A stretch of 54,854 bases of DNA from Desulfobacula sp. (GTDB lineage Bacteria > Desulfobacterota > Desulfobacteria > Desulfobacterales > Desulfobacteraceae), in contig NZ_JAIOSW010000344.1 of assembly GCF_021107415.1 (NCBI RefSeq), positions 1 to 54,854 on the forward strand, written 5' to 3'. The first letter of the stretch is position 1; each line of letters opens with the position of its first letter. Made by a program: the position numbers and the translations under genes. The notes under the pieces are model-generated. The model had not been told where the DNA came from, made no database searches, and saw only the letters and a list, made by a program, of their open reading frames with translations. Positions 45,601-54,042 of the stretch are shown here, in pieces.

Positions 45601-46099
45601 CAAAAAACCACCAGTCACAGTTTCGTGTTCCTGAAATACCGGATATGCTGCTGACTTCAGCAAAGGAAGAAGAAAGCTTTGCACTCTTAATGGCAGTTGT
45701 TTTCCCGGTCCCGCTCTTTCCTATGATCATATACCAGGGAAGAACATATAGAGGATTGCCTTGACCTTTCAGGTGAGACTTTTTCAGAGATGCCATGGCA
45801 TCTTTCCATTTTGCCTGCATCTCTTGAGAGACTTCCCTTTCTTTTTTGCCTGCAGACTTTAAGTAAGCATTGTCCTGCTCAATGATCTGGCTTACAAATT
45901 TCTGCTCTTTTCTTTTTAAAAAGAGTTTGCGGAAAAAAAGGATTCCCAGAAAAATTCCAATGATTCCCGCTACAACAAAAAAACAGACCCACAAAGGCCA
46001 TTTGGCCCACACAACGCCTGCAAAAATTGCTATTCCAACAAAAACAAATAAAGCAATGATCAAAAAAATTTTAAATATAATGGCAAGCCAATTTTTCAT
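42605..46099 (-). CDS. tssM: T6SS membrane complex protein TssM (IcmF)
   Basis: A 1164-residue TssM. Two N-terminal membrane helices (about 8-55) and a third near residue 432 (FAAWTAIIIAVCGILSFSFV) flank a cytoplasmic GTPase-like domain with intact Walker A (IIGKSGTGKTTAI, about 126-138), ILIDTAGRYAVP and MVTKCDLIQG. The large periplasmic part ends with a strand-rich domain (TVKSKLSRVSG earlier, then WSPQSECEVVFTIKIGSL and AFPNGQRKFIPSDFP). It spans the envelope, linking TssL to the outer-membrane lipoprotein TssJ. The start is immediately after the tssL stop codon (TAAATG). Confidence 0.97.
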   Translation of the reverse strand: MKNWLAIIFKIFLIIALFVFVGIAIFAGVVWAKWPLWVCFFVVAGIIGIFLGILFFRKLFLKRKEQKFVSQIIEQDNAYLKSAGKKEREVSQEMQAKWKDAMASLKKSHLKGQGNPLYVLPWYMIIGKSGTGKTTAIKSAKLSSSFAEVSSISGISGTRNCDWWFFEQAILIDTAGRYAVPVDEDKDSDEWQKFLNLLAKYRKKEPLNGLIVTVSADSLNDMGAEGLEAYGRDIRKRLDELMRILEAKFPVYIMVTKCDLIQGMTHFSDCFSDDVLGQTMGIVNHGLEKDPMGLVSDCFKTMGDRIRDIRLLTMQKLQKKEISPELILFPSELEKIRPGFEAFIKGVFQENPYQETPFFRGINFSSGCQEGTPYSHFLKDLGLIGEREVLPGTSRGLFLHDFFSGLLPSDRGLFKVTQRGAAWKRLTRNIGFAAWTAIIIAVCGILSFSFVKNLQTIKTASVQFAGPQILQGELVSDIFTLEKFRTTIHNVEKSNTSWWIPRLGLSESINVEFELKKKYCTLMEKRFIEPFDKKMADNMAYFDLSTPVDISIEHVEHLVKRINLIEAKLLGEPVEVLEKMKRPIFNAVEIRAEKDIAEDIRLKIKDLYIHYLVWQNDTQNMNRKMNDLQKWLARILSIKGSNLNWLVIWTDSDPELSPYTLADFWGKQALEETESKTVASSFTLKGKEKIDGFINEIEEALTNPLMLAGQKREFYKWYKTAYLTAWLNFAAEFTKGKKALVTREQWQNISDSVWHQKGPYFSLLQTIPHELKLFSGQQELPDWTNLVQDINNLYGQAAAIKARKSATTGVLGKAASTVKSKLSRVSGRLSNTINNNLSAEAMMKSGKIFLSYQEALSKLPSLVSSQRAAFELATSIYTEDPATSLTPFFTANQAFTKLKATMVYSGKESSYIWKILEGPLEFYQEYSLKEASCRLQKKWEEDVLMEMKDISDKSNVNTLLLGPSGFVTRFLKGPGKPFIKRGLKKGFYSAKVNGKDMDLNTYFFKFLTRGVSASRPSKKSYSVKISGYPTSANDGVQVQPHATLLKLVCTGSTTTLENLNYPVRKVFTWSPQSECEVVFTIKIGSLALVKKIQGPLCFPKFFKAFPNGQRKFIPSDFPDHEDDLKRMGVKFIIAKYKFTGDKSVAKLLRSAPGRIPTEIVKCWE

Positions 46100-46774
46100 T
46101 TAGGGTATCCTGCTGATTAAGGTATCTCCGATATTATTTAGAATAAATCTATAAATCAAAAACAATAGTCCATATAAACTGAGTGGGGCTAAAAAGGCGG
46201 CAATGGAAAATATGGAAAACCCCTTTTTGCCGCTTGTTTCAGAGTTGTCATGATCCATAACATAGGAGTCTGGGAAAAGTTTCAAATGATTTATGGAGGG
46301 CAGGTCCACTGAACTTCCTGTTAAGAGCTTCAAATTTGATGTTTTCAACTGATCAAGAAGCATATCATCTCCCTGGTTGCAGTACTGCCCTGTAAACCCC
46401 AGAGCCAGGCAGATATAATAGACCTCTCTCACATGATTTTGATGGGGGCCGATGGTGTTAAGTTTCTGGAAAAAAAGTTCTCCCGCGTCAGATGTCTGGA
46501 AATACCTGCGCTGGAGCTGTTCTCCCTGCCATTGGCCTCTGCCCTCCCAGGAGCCTCCCATGATGGTTTCATCAATCCAGGCAAAAACGGCAAACCGGGC
46601 CAAATCATAATCTTCCCTGGTGGATTCGCTTTTTTCAAAAAGGATTTCGCTCTCCCTCGTAAGTCTATCCATATCAGCACTTGCCTGATCAAATGACACT
46701 CGTTCCAACCCCTGATTTTTTTGGAGCAAAATCGTATAAGTGATGATATCGGTAAAATAGTCTGAAAGCCTCAT
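46100..46774 (-). CDS. tssL: T6SS membrane complex protein TssL (DotU/IcmH), short form
   Basis: A 224-residue TssL: MRLSDYFTDIITYTILLQ, then ARFAVFAWIDETIMGGSWEG with the conserved DE, EQLQRRYFQTSDAGELFFQK and LCLALGFTGQY-type segment (YYICLALGFTGQYCNQGD). A single C-terminal membrane helix spans about residues 188-212. It lacks the C-terminal OmpA-like peptidoglycan-binding domain found in long TssL proteins, so wall anchoring must come from another protein, possibly the LysM lipoprotein encoded nearby. GGAGG lies nine bases upstream of the ATG. Confidence 0.95.
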   Translation of the reverse strand: MRLSDYFTDIITYTILLQKNQGLERVSFDQASADMDRLTRESEILFEKSESTREDYDLARFAVFAWIDETIMGGSWEGRGQWQGEQLQRRYFQTSDAGELFFQKLNTIGPHQNHVREVYYICLALGFTGQYCNQGDDMLLDQLKTSNLKLLTGSSVDLPSINHLKLFPDSYVMDHDNSETSGKKGFSIFSIAAFLAPLSLYGLLFLIYRFILNNIGDTLISRIP

Positions 46775-46777
46775 TGT

Positions 46778-48163
46778 CTAGTTCCTCCTCACAATCATAA
46801 GTTCTACTTTCAGATCGTCAGGTGCCGTATCCCAATACAGCGCCATATTGTTCCCCCCTTCTACTTGATCCCACTGTTTCCCGTGGTGATTAATCTGGAA
46901 ATAGGTTGAACCGGCCCGACGGGGTAGTTCCTGTGGTAATATTTCAAGATGGCTGAGCTTTATACCTGGAAGAGACTGTGCAATGAGAAGGGGTAAAGAT
47001 TCTCTGGAGCTTAGTTTTGCAATATTCCTCATGGCTTCAATGATTGTATCGATATTTTCTTCAGATTCCATAACAAGAAAAAAACGGTTTCTTCCCTCAA
47101 ATATCGAGGGTGATATTTCAGCAGTAAAATATGTACCGTCAAAATTGAGGGGAATGATGTACTCAGGCCCTGATGTTATTTCATCCAGGAGTCGTGTAAT
47201 AAGTTTTTGTGCATCGGAAAAGCATTCCCACAATTTTTTATGATCATATTCCGCCAGGAGAGCTGTGCCATCCTCAAGTTCGCCATTGGCAGATATTTCC
47301 GCTGAAAAAGACGAAAGCTCTCCTACAATCTGTCGCATAACACCGAAAATAGCCCAGGGATGACTCTGACTTGTGGCAGTCAAATGCGTTAAAAGGGGTA
47401 CATATCTGTTCAGAGAGCGTAATGCCAGCATATAGACCATATCTCTTGAGCCGAATTCAGAGGTGTGAACCCCTTTTGAACTTTTAACGGCTTCCAGCTG
47501 ACGGGTCTTGGAAAAGAGTTGGTCCTTTATCTCCTTTACAATACCCGACAGAATATCTGATCCGGAAATTGCCAGGCAAGGGGGTATAAAATCATTGCAA
47601 ATAACGATCTCTTCCAATTCTCTTTTCAGCCTGGCTATGGGGATAAGCTGGAAGTCACCCAGATGATCAATTTCAGTCTCCCAGAATATTTTAACGAGAA
47701 AACTCATCCGTTTAACTTCTGCTTTTGGTCCATCTCCGTGAAGGTCTGCCATCTCTTCAGGATCGGTGGAAGAGACAAAACGATTTGATACAGGAGAAAG
47801 ATCATTAAAATCTGTTATTGCAGTAACATTTTCTCCGTTCTCATCCCATTTTTTCAACCCAAGATAAACTAAAAAAGACTTGCCTCCATCCTCCCAGGCT
47901 TTTTCAAATGATCTGGCTTGAATTACACCATTTTCCCCAATGATAACGTGGGAGTTATCAGGAAAAACAAACTCACCTGCCTGGATGGCAAAAATATAAT
48001 TAGCCAGAGAGGATTCTTGAATTTCAAAACTGCCTACCCCCCAAAAATGAGGGGCCATGTAGTTGTACCAGGGTTCCATTATCGATCTATTGTAAAGATC
48101 ATTTAATTGGAAATGGTGTGGTTGGAGAAAAAGCCCCTGATGCCAGAAAAGAGGTTTGACCAT
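46778..48163 (-). CDS. tssK: T6SS baseplate-membrane connector TssK
   Basis: A 461-residue TssK (ImpJ/VasE): opening VKPLFWHQGLFLQPHHFQLN, then DRSIMEPWYNYMAPHFWGVG-like sequence (the actual segment is NRSIMEPWYNYMAPHFWGVG) and the C-terminal GSTYFQINHHGKQWDQVEG. It trimerises and docks the baseplate wedge to TssL/TssM. AAGGA eight bases before the ATG; its start and the tssJ stop share bases (TAATG). Confidence 0.96.
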   Translation of the reverse strand: MVKPLFWHQGLFLQPHHFQLNDLYNRSIMEPWYNYMAPHFWGVGSFEIQESSLANYIFAIQAGEFVFPDNSHVIIGENGVIQARSFEKAWEDGGKSFLVYLGLKKWDENGENVTAITDFNDLSPVSNRFVSSTDPEEMADLHGDGPKAEVKRMSFLVKIFWETEIDHLGDFQLIPIARLKRELEEIVICNDFIPPCLAISGSDILSGIVKEIKDQLFSKTRQLEAVKSSKGVHTSEFGSRDMVYMLALRSLNRYVPLLTHLTATSQSHPWAIFGVMRQIVGELSSFSAEISANGELEDGTALLAEYDHKKLWECFSDAQKLITRLLDEITSGPEYIIPLNFDGTYFTAEISPSIFEGRNRFFLVMESEENIDTIIEAMRNIAKLSSRESLPLLIAQSLPGIKLSHLEILPQELPRRAGSTYFQINHHGKQWDQVEGGNNMALYWDTAPDDLKVELMIVRRN

Positions 48164-48702
48164 TATAATTGTCCTTCAAGTTTTTTTATCTGTTGAGGAC
48201 CCAATAAAAGTTTTACATCAAGCAAGCCGGGTATCTGTTTTCTTTTTTTAGTAAAAAACCCTTTTACTTCTATAATTACAGGGACTTCTATCAGCCTTGT
48301 GATTCGTTCCTTTACAATACCATAGTAACCGGCCACCACTGCCAGGTACTTTGCATTTTCTGCACGATCCAGAACCCATTTGGTCTCCTCACCGGGATGA
48401 ACTATCAGGCGTTTTGATGCAGCAACCCCCTGATCAAACAATTTACAGTCAAGAAGTTTGTAAAGCCCGCTCTGGTCGCTTGCAAGCTGATTAAATCCAT
48501 TGGGGTCCTTTAACTGATAAATACAAACGTGGAGTGTATGAGCCTTTCCTTCATCAAGGTTCAACATGGGATCGGCAATAACCTGTAGTTTTATCGCATC
48601 CTTTTCATAAGTCCACTGGGGAGGAGGCAGAACTTTGCCTGAGCATGAAAATAAAAACAAGATAAAAAAAACGGGTACCAGCATATTAATGAATTTTTTC
48701 AA
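48163..48702 (-). CDS. tssJ: T6SS outer-membrane lipoprotein TssJ
   Basis: A 179-residue TssJ with signal peptide MKKFINMLVPVFFILFLFSC and a lipobox LFSC (Cys20). The mature part shows the transthyretin-like fold: IKLQVIADPMLNLDEGKAHT, LHVCIYQLKDPNGFNQLA, GEETKWVLDRAENAKYLAVV. The start is a TTG at 48702, five bases after GGAGG. It anchors TssM to the outer membrane, indirect evidence for a diderm host. Confidence 0.94.
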   Translation of the reverse strand: MKKFINMLVPVFFILFLFSCSGKVLPPPQWTYEKDAIKLQVIADPMLNLDEGKAHTLHVCIYQLKDPNGFNQLASDQSGLYKLLDCKLFDQGVAASKRLIVHPGEETKWVLDRAENAKYLAVVAGYYGIVKERITRLIEVPVIIEVKGFFTKKRKQIPGLLDVKLLLGPQQIKKLEGQL

Positions 48703-48714
48703 TTTTTCCTCCTT

Positions 48715-49446
48715 TTAAAACGATATTTTTTGACAATTTCTTTCAAATTCCCTTAAAAAAGATTCCATGAATCGTCCTGATTCAAACCATTTCTCAAATT
48801 TCTTAAATTTTAATTCATATACTTCATAATACTTGGACTTACGCATAGGACTGAGCCTTGAAACACCAGCCTCTTTTTCAATTTTCTCCGGGGAAAGCTC
48901 TTCTAAGATTTGCATCACCTTGGCATGCGCTGCTTTTTTAGAAGCTTCCTGGGATGCAAAAAAGGCTTTGCCAATCTGACCGATATAGCTCTCCAAGGTT
49001 TTTGTCTGACTGCTCCCTTCAAGGTGATAACCAATTACCTGCCTTATGGTTTCATCTGAACCCTGTTTTCCTACCAGGGTTGTATTGATAACACTAATCA
49101 ATTGATTCAATGATTCAAAGACTGTATTTATTGACTCTGCAAGGCTTTCTAAAAGTTCATTAGAATTGAAATCCACCTTGGTTATATCGCGACCCAGAAG
49201 AAGCTTTATCACTCTGGCCAGCACATGATCATCAATCGCAACGGCAGCGTATTTTTCATCTATGTGATTATCTGAGTCAAACTGGTCGATCAATTTGTCC
49301 AATACTTCCATTCTATCTGAGGAATCCAATGTCTTTAGCTCATTTTTAAGATAATCGTTTATTGGAAGATCAGCATTATCTGTTTGTTCCTGGAAAATCT
49401 TTATAATGCTATCTTCCATCTTTTCATATTGAATAGGTTCAGTCAT
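48715..49446 (-). CDS. TagH-like C-terminal domain protein without FHA domain
   Basis: A 243-residue soluble protein. Its C-terminal part (about residues 165-243: AHAKVMQILEELSPEKIEKE, KSKYYEVYELKFKKFEKW, FMESFLREFERN) fits the C-terminal domain of T6SS FHA proteins such as TagH (T6SS_FHA_C), which normally follows an N-terminal FHA domain. No FHA motif is present here; the N-terminal half is helical and acidic. It directly precedes tssJ. Together with the separate double-FHA protein at 22857-23741 it may reconstitute TagH function. The homology is a pattern judgement. Confidence 0.72.
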   Translation of the reverse strand: MTEPIQYEKMEDSIIKIFQEQTDNADLPINDYLKNELKTLDSSDRMEVLDKLIDQFDSDNHIDEKYAAVAIDDHVLARVIKLLLGRDITKVDFNSNELLESLAESINTVFESLNQLISVINTTLVGKQGSDETIRQVIGYHLEGSSQTKTLESYIGQIGKAFFASQEASKKAAHAKVMQILEELSPEKIEKEAGVSRLSPMRKSKYYEVYELKFKKFEKWFESGRFMESFLREFERNCQKISF

Positions 49447-49465
49447 TCCTCAAATCCATTAAGAA

Positions 49466-51412
49466 CTATTTTTTGGGGTTTATCACAACAGTTTTATCAA
49501 GGTCATCATTTTCACCGAAAAATTCGGAATCCTGGTGCCTGTTTCCTGCTGGTGATATAATAATGGTTTCCTCCATATCGTTAAATCCACTCTCCTTGCT
49601 CAGTTCTGTTTCAGGCCCGGGTATAATCATGGTTTTCTCAATATTATCATCGAAATCCATATCATAGTCCATCTCCCGGGACGAGAGCACCACTGTTTCC
49701 AACACATCATCATCCAAATCAAGAGAATTTTCATCCTGAGCAGACCACTTTGTTTTTAACTTCTTAAGTATCAAGGAAATCGCCTGTTTTTCAAGTCGCA
49801 ATTGCACCTGACCTGCATCTTGCTTTGATTTAACTTCCGTTGAACTTACAGCTACCTTTTGCCCTGCTGGTACAGTCTCCATCCCCTTTGAAAACAGTTC
49901 TTCTTTTACTTTCTGTTTCAGGTTCACAATTCTATCTATTAATTGATTCAAATCATCTTTCAGGCCCTGCTCTTTTCCTGCATTAAAAAAAGTGAGTCCT
50001 GTCAAAATAATCTTCAACCCAAATTCATGCCACTTTTGGGGTATTGACCCGGAACCATGATTCCAAAGAATATTTTCCATGGCCACAGATGGAAAATCCT
50101 TTGTCAATTTGTTGTAATCAGAAAAAAGAGAGTCGCCCAGGCCTTTTTCGGCTAATCTTCCAACAGTCTCGTACACCTTCTCCTGCCCCTGATTTTTATT
50201 CACAAAAAAAGTATAAAACCAGAGAGAGGCAAGAAAATGCAAACTATTGTTCTTTGTCAGGGTAGATTTAATGTAGTTTTTTGGAAAATTGGCGATCAGG
50301 TCAATAATACTCAACTTGAAATCCCAAAAAAAGGGAAGAATATTCCCCGGGGCCTTAGGTCTTATCCAGATGCTTTGGGCAGACAAATTAACCAGGGGAT
50401 ATATATTTTTTTCAACCCTCTGATAAAGGGAGCGGGTAAACTCTTCAAAAAAGGAAAGCTTTAAAAAGAGAACCTCCAGATAAAACCTCTCATCATCCTT
50501 AAAGAAAAAATGGGAGCCTTCTTGGGAAGCAAGGGTGTTTTCCCAGCTGGATCCAGAAACGGTGGAAGAAATCGCATCGACTTCTTCAAAGGACGCCCCG
50601 GAAATAAATGGGATAAAATCAATTGCTTTTATAGGCTCTGCATCAAAAAAAAGCATGTGAAAGGGATAAAAAGAAAAAAAACTTATATACGACGACGCCT
50701 TTTCTCCGGTTATGTAGCACTCGGCGTGTCCAGGGCAGTCAAGGCAGGGAAAACTACCCGAAGCTGTGCTTCTCAGCTTGTTGAAATCCTTGATAAGGTC
50801 AAACCTGTCTTTAATAAAAATAGGATCTTCGGCTGAATGTGAAAACTGGTAAAATTCATGACTGCCCTTGGAAGCATAGCAGCCGGGGCAAAAGAGATAC
50901 CGTTTTAACGATGTAGAATACGGAGAAAGAGCTGCTCTTATCAATAGTTCATCATCTTTGCAAAGATCAAGTTCTGCTCCACATTCAGGGCAAGGCGGAT
51001 GGAAAAATTTTTTCTCTTTTTTGCAAAAAAAAAGCGATCTGAATGGTATTGCTTTTCCATCCCGGCTTAATTGTTTTGGAAGAATAAAAACATTTTTATC
51101 TACAAGATATGACTGGATTGTTTCATGCCAGATCCTGTCGATACCGGCATTTGTAAAAGGAATCAAATCATCAGGATGAATAGGATAATGATCTCTCTGG
51201 GTAAGTAAAAAAAGGGATTTAAACGGGTCTGAATGCTTTACCTTTAATCCACCCTTCACTATAAGTGAAAAGTCCTGTCCTTTATCAACAATTTGGAAAG
51301 GATATGAATAACCTTGAGATCCGGTCCGGTCCTGATCAAGCACAGGAATGTCAAGAAGGAAACCATCCTTCTCCGATTCAATAAACGGAAGCAATGAAAT
51401 TGTTTCGTCCAT
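49466..51412 (-). CDS. Zinc-finger protein with four C-terminal T-x-x-[IL] motifs, first gene of the T6SS array
   Basis: A protein of about 648 residues, unknown family. Numbering here runs from an upstream TTG at 51433; the ATG at 51412 (residue 8) is used and a GTG at 51421 is also possible. It has four cysteine groups: Cys137, CPEC with a following Cys (148, 151, 158), CPGC (182, 185) and CLDCPGHAEC (230, 233, 239), predicting zinc ribbons. The middle is mixed alpha/beta, and residues about 500-540 may form a coiled coil. The acidic C-terminus carries TVVL, TMII, TIII and TVVI at Thr580, 601, 623 and 648, each after acidic residues; T-x-x-I/L is a known phosphothreonine pattern for FHA domains. 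It heads the array, so it may be the regulatory input. Confidence 0.78.
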   Translation of the reverse strand: MDETISLLPFIESEKDGFLLDIPVLDQDRTGSQGYSYPFQIVDKGQDFSLIVKGGLKVKHSDPFKSLFLLTQRDHYPIHPDDLIPFTNAGIDRIWHETIQSYLVDKNVFILPKQLSRDGKAIPFRSLFFCKKEKKFFHPPCPECGAELDLCKDDELLIRAALSPYSTSLKRYLFCPGCYASKGSHEFYQFSHSAEDPIFIKDRFDLIKDFNKLRSTASGSFPCLDCPGHAECYITGEKASSYISFFSFYPFHMLFFDAEPIKAIDFIPFISGASFEEVDAISSTVSGSSWENTLASQEGSHFFFKDDERFYLEVLFLKLSFFEEFTRSLYQRVEKNIYPLVNLSAQSIWIRPKAPGNILPFFWDFKLSIIDLIANFPKNYIKSTLTKNNSLHFLASLWFYTFFVNKNQGQEKVYETVGRLAEKGLGDSLFSDYNKLTKDFPSVAMENILWNHGSGSIPQKWHEFGLKIILTGLTFFNAGKEQGLKDDLNQLIDRIVNLKQKVKEELFSKGMETVPAGQKVAVSSTEVKSKQDAGQVQLRLEKQAISLILKKLKTKWSAQDENSLDLDDDVLETVVLSSREMDYDMDFDDNIEKTMIIPGPETELSKESGFNDMEETIIISPAGNRHQDSEFFGENDDLDKTVVINPKK

Positions 51413-51557
51413 TTTTTTCACAAGACAGTCCAATCAATTAATATAATTTGGTATTAGACTTAATATAAAAGGATAGATCTCTTTTAAACTGGAATCCTCT
51501 TTTTTATTTTCTATCCCCACATAGCTTTTGGCTCCAATGACCGACCTTATACGGGCA

Positions 51558-51585
51558 GATTAGCTTCTAATCATAAGAAAATCAA
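51558..51585 (-). promoter_or_regulatory. Candidate promoter of the T6SS array
   Basis: On the minus strand TTGATT (51580-51585) and TAATCT (51558-51563) are separated by 17 bases, about 145 bases upstream of the first T6SS gene. Both boxes are imperfect. No sigma-54 type GG-N10-GC site was found in the 222 bases between the two operons, and no clear terminator of the thiamine operon either. Confidence 0.28.
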
Positions 51586-51655
51586 CCTTTTTAAACGCAA
51601 TGACACAAAATCGTTAAATGATCAGCAAGCTGACGGGTCAACCAGTTCACTCAAG

Positions 51656-52372
51656 CTAAAGCCCCAAAAATTCTTTAATCCATTGATTTTCAGGGGTCTG
51701 GACAAGTTCGTCAGGTGTACCTTTCTGCTCAATTTTTCCCTGGTTCATGACCACAATCATATTCCCGACTGCAAAGGCTTCTTCATGGTCATGGGTAACA
51801 AAAACTATGGTGATGTTGAGCATTGAAATAATGTCTGCCAGTTCTTTTAAAAGGCGTTTTCTTAATATCCTGTCAAGGGAGCTTAAGGGTTCATCCAGCA
51901 TTAGCAAACGTGGCTGAGGGGCAAGTGTTCTTGCCAGAGCCACTCTCTGGCGTTCCCCACCGGAGAGTTCATCAATACCCCGTGTCTGAAAGCCTTCCAG
52001 ACCTGTCAACAAAAGCATCTCTTGGACACGTGATGCTGTTTTTGCTTTATCCATACCTTTCATCTTCAGACCAAAAGCAATGTTATTAAATACATTCAGA
52101 TGGGGAAACAGGGCAAATTCCTGGAACATCATGCCAAAATTTCTTTTATGAACAGGGCAGTCATTCATTGGCTGTCCATTAAATACAATATTGCCTGAAT
52201 CCGGAGTTTCCAGTCCGGCGATGAGTCTCAGCAGTGTGGTTTTCCCACTTCCGGAAGGGCCAAGGACAGACAGTTTTGTTCCCTGCTGCAACCTTAAATT
52301 AATGTCTTTTAAGATAAGACTTCCATCATCAAATTTTTTATTGATATGTTCAAGGATCAGCTCGCTTTCCAT
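51656..52372 (-). CDS. thiQ: Thiamine ABC transporter ATP-binding protein ThiQ
   Basis: A 238-residue ABC ATPase. Walker A GPSGSGKTTLLRLI (about 36-49), Q-loop MMFQEFALFPHLNVFNNIAF, signature LSGGERQRVALART, Walker B LLMLDEPLSSLD and the switch His in VFVTHDHEEAF are all present. Length fits ThiQ (about 232). The short form lacks the C-terminal regulatory domain of longer importer ATPases. The start shares a base with the thiP stop. Specificity is taken from the thiB gene in the same operon. Confidence 0.88.
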   Translation of the reverse strand: MESELILEHINKKFDDGSLILKDINLRLQQGTKLSVLGPSGSGKTTLLRLIAGLETPDSGNIVFNGQPMNDCPVHKRNFGMMFQEFALFPHLNVFNNIAFGLKMKGMDKAKTASRVQEMLLLTGLEGFQTRGIDELSGGERQRVALARTLAPQPRLLMLDEPLSSLDRILRKRLLKELADIISMLNITIVFVTHDHEEAFAVGNMIVVMNQGKIEQKGTPDELVQTPENQWIKEFLGL

Positions 52373-54042
52373 TAGAATCCTTCTGAATTTCCTATTCTGA
52401 AATTTTCGATCACAACAAAACCCATTGCCGTCACTATCATTAATAGGGTTGAGATGGCCATGGCCTGCCCATAATTCATGGCTCCGGGCTGACCCAAAAA
52501 CCTGTAAATAGCAACAGGGATGGTTGGAGTTTCAGGTCTTGCCGTAAAAATGGTTGCTCCGAATTCCCCCAGACTGATGGTAAAGGCAAAGATTGCACCG
52601 GCCACAAGAGCCTTTGAAATAAGCGGCAGATCAACAGCCCTAAAAATTTTCAAGGGGGATGCCCCCAGCACGGATGCAGCATCAGAAAGCTGTTCGGGAA
52701 TTGATCTTAAGGCCGGCAGGATTGATCTCAGGACAAAGGGGAACCCAACCAGGGCATGGGCAATGGGAATCAAAAAAATAGACGTTCTTAAATTCAATGG
52801 CGGTTTATCAAGGGTTATAATAATACCAAATCCTAGTGTCACAGCAGATGTTGATAAGGGAAGCATGAAAATGGGATCAAAAAATGATGTCAATCTATTG
52901 TTTATATTCCGGTCGCAAAATCGAATAAAAAAAGCGGCACACACACCTGTTATAATGGCGATTATCAAGGCGCCTCCTGCAAAAAGAAAAGAATATTTAA
53001 TGGCATGGAACGGCGGGATGTAGAATATGGAGTCTGATCTGTTTTCAAAAAGTGCTGTATAAAAAATCAAAGAGATTTCGCCATTATAAGTTAACGACTT
53101 CATCACAAGAGCCAGTAACGGGACAACACACAACAAAATGATAAAGAGGACAACACCTGCAATGATCATTTTTTCCCACAAATGAACCGGTTTTCTAAGA
53201 TTTGCCTGTTCAGCATCGGGAGAAAACCTGACTGCTCTTTTGGTAAAAGAAGTATAGAACCACATCAAGGCAAACGTAAACCCGATTTGAATTAAAGAAA
53301 GAAAGGAGGCCAACGGAAGGTTAAACAAATGGGCGGCCTGTCTGTATATTTCTGTTTCAATCGTAGAAAACGACGGTCCCCCGAGGATCAGAACAATGCC
53401 AAAGCTGGAAAAACAAAAAATAAACACCAGGATTGATGCTGCAAATATGGCGGGTTTCAGCAAGGGAAGGGTGATGGTCAAAAATACCTGCCAGGGGCCG
53501 GCTCCCAGCACCATGGCGGCCTCCCTGATTCGACCCTGGAGAGAAGACCAGAAACCGGTTATAATCCTTAACATGACTGAAAAATTATAAAAAATATGGG
53601 CTAAAAGGATCAACGCCAGCGGATGGTCAAGCCTGACTCCAAAAAAAACTCCATTTTTTCCAAAGCATGCCTGAAGTGAAGTTGCCACCACAATTGCGGG
53701 AAGAACAAATGGAATTGAAGCCAGAATTTTAATTATTTTTTTCCCTTTAAAGGCATAATGGGACAGGACAAAGGCACAGGGTAACGCGCAAACAAGGGTT
53801 AACAAGGTTGAAAGCCCTGCCTGCCAGAAGGTAAACCATATAATTTTTATCATCCTTGTTGAGGAAAATACCTGATCCAGAAAAAAGAGGTCTATTTTCC
53901 CTTTTGGAAAAAAACTCTTCATAAAAATCCCGGATAAGGGATAAAAATAAAAAAGCAGGAAAAAACAGGCCGGGACCAGCCCGGCCAGAGCATACGGATG
54001 GATATGTATTCTCTTTTTTATTGAAGTATTCTTTCCGTCCAT
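52372..54042 (-). CDS. thiP: Thiamine ABC transporter permease ThiP
   Basis: A 556-residue double-length permease with about 12 membrane helices in two homologous halves, each with an EAA loop (REAAMVLGAGPWQVFLTITL near residue 190 and SDAASVLGASPLKIFRAVDL near residue 465). This fused form is typical of ThiP and ferric-iron importers. The neighbouring binding protein favours thiamine or its phosphates. Its start overlaps the end of thiB by 25 bases and it is coupled to thiQ. Confidence 0.88.
   Translation of the reverse strand: MDGKNTSIKKRIHIHPYALAGLVPACFFLLFYFYPLSGIFMKSFFPKGKIDLFFLDQVFSSTRMIKIIWFTFWQAGLSTLLTLVCALPCAFVLSHYAFKGKKIIKILASIPFVLPAIVVATSLQACFGKNGVFFGVRLDHPLALILLAHIFYNFSVMLRIITGFWSSLQGRIREAAMVLGAGPWQVFLTITLPLLKPAIFAASILVFIFCFSSFGIVLILGGPSFSTIETEIYRQAAHLFNLPLASFLSLIQIGFTFALMWFYTSFTKRAVRFSPDAEQANLRKPVHLWEKMIIAGVVLFIILLCVVPLLALVMKSLTYNGEISLIFYTALFENRSDSIFYIPPFHAIKYSFLFAGGALIIAIITGVCAAFFIRFCDRNINNRLTSFFDPIFMLPLSTSAVTLGFGIIITLDKPPLNLRTSIFLIPIAHALVGFPFVLRSILPALRSIPEQLSDAASVLGASPLKIFRAVDLPLISKALVAGAIFAFTISLGEFGATIFTARPETPTIPVAIYRFLGQPGAMNYGQAMAISTLLMIVTAMGFVVIENFRIGNSEGF

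Noticed and set aside
51434..51655. Sigma-54 promoter for the T6SS array
   Set aside because: No GG-N10-GC element with the right flanks was found on the minus strand.
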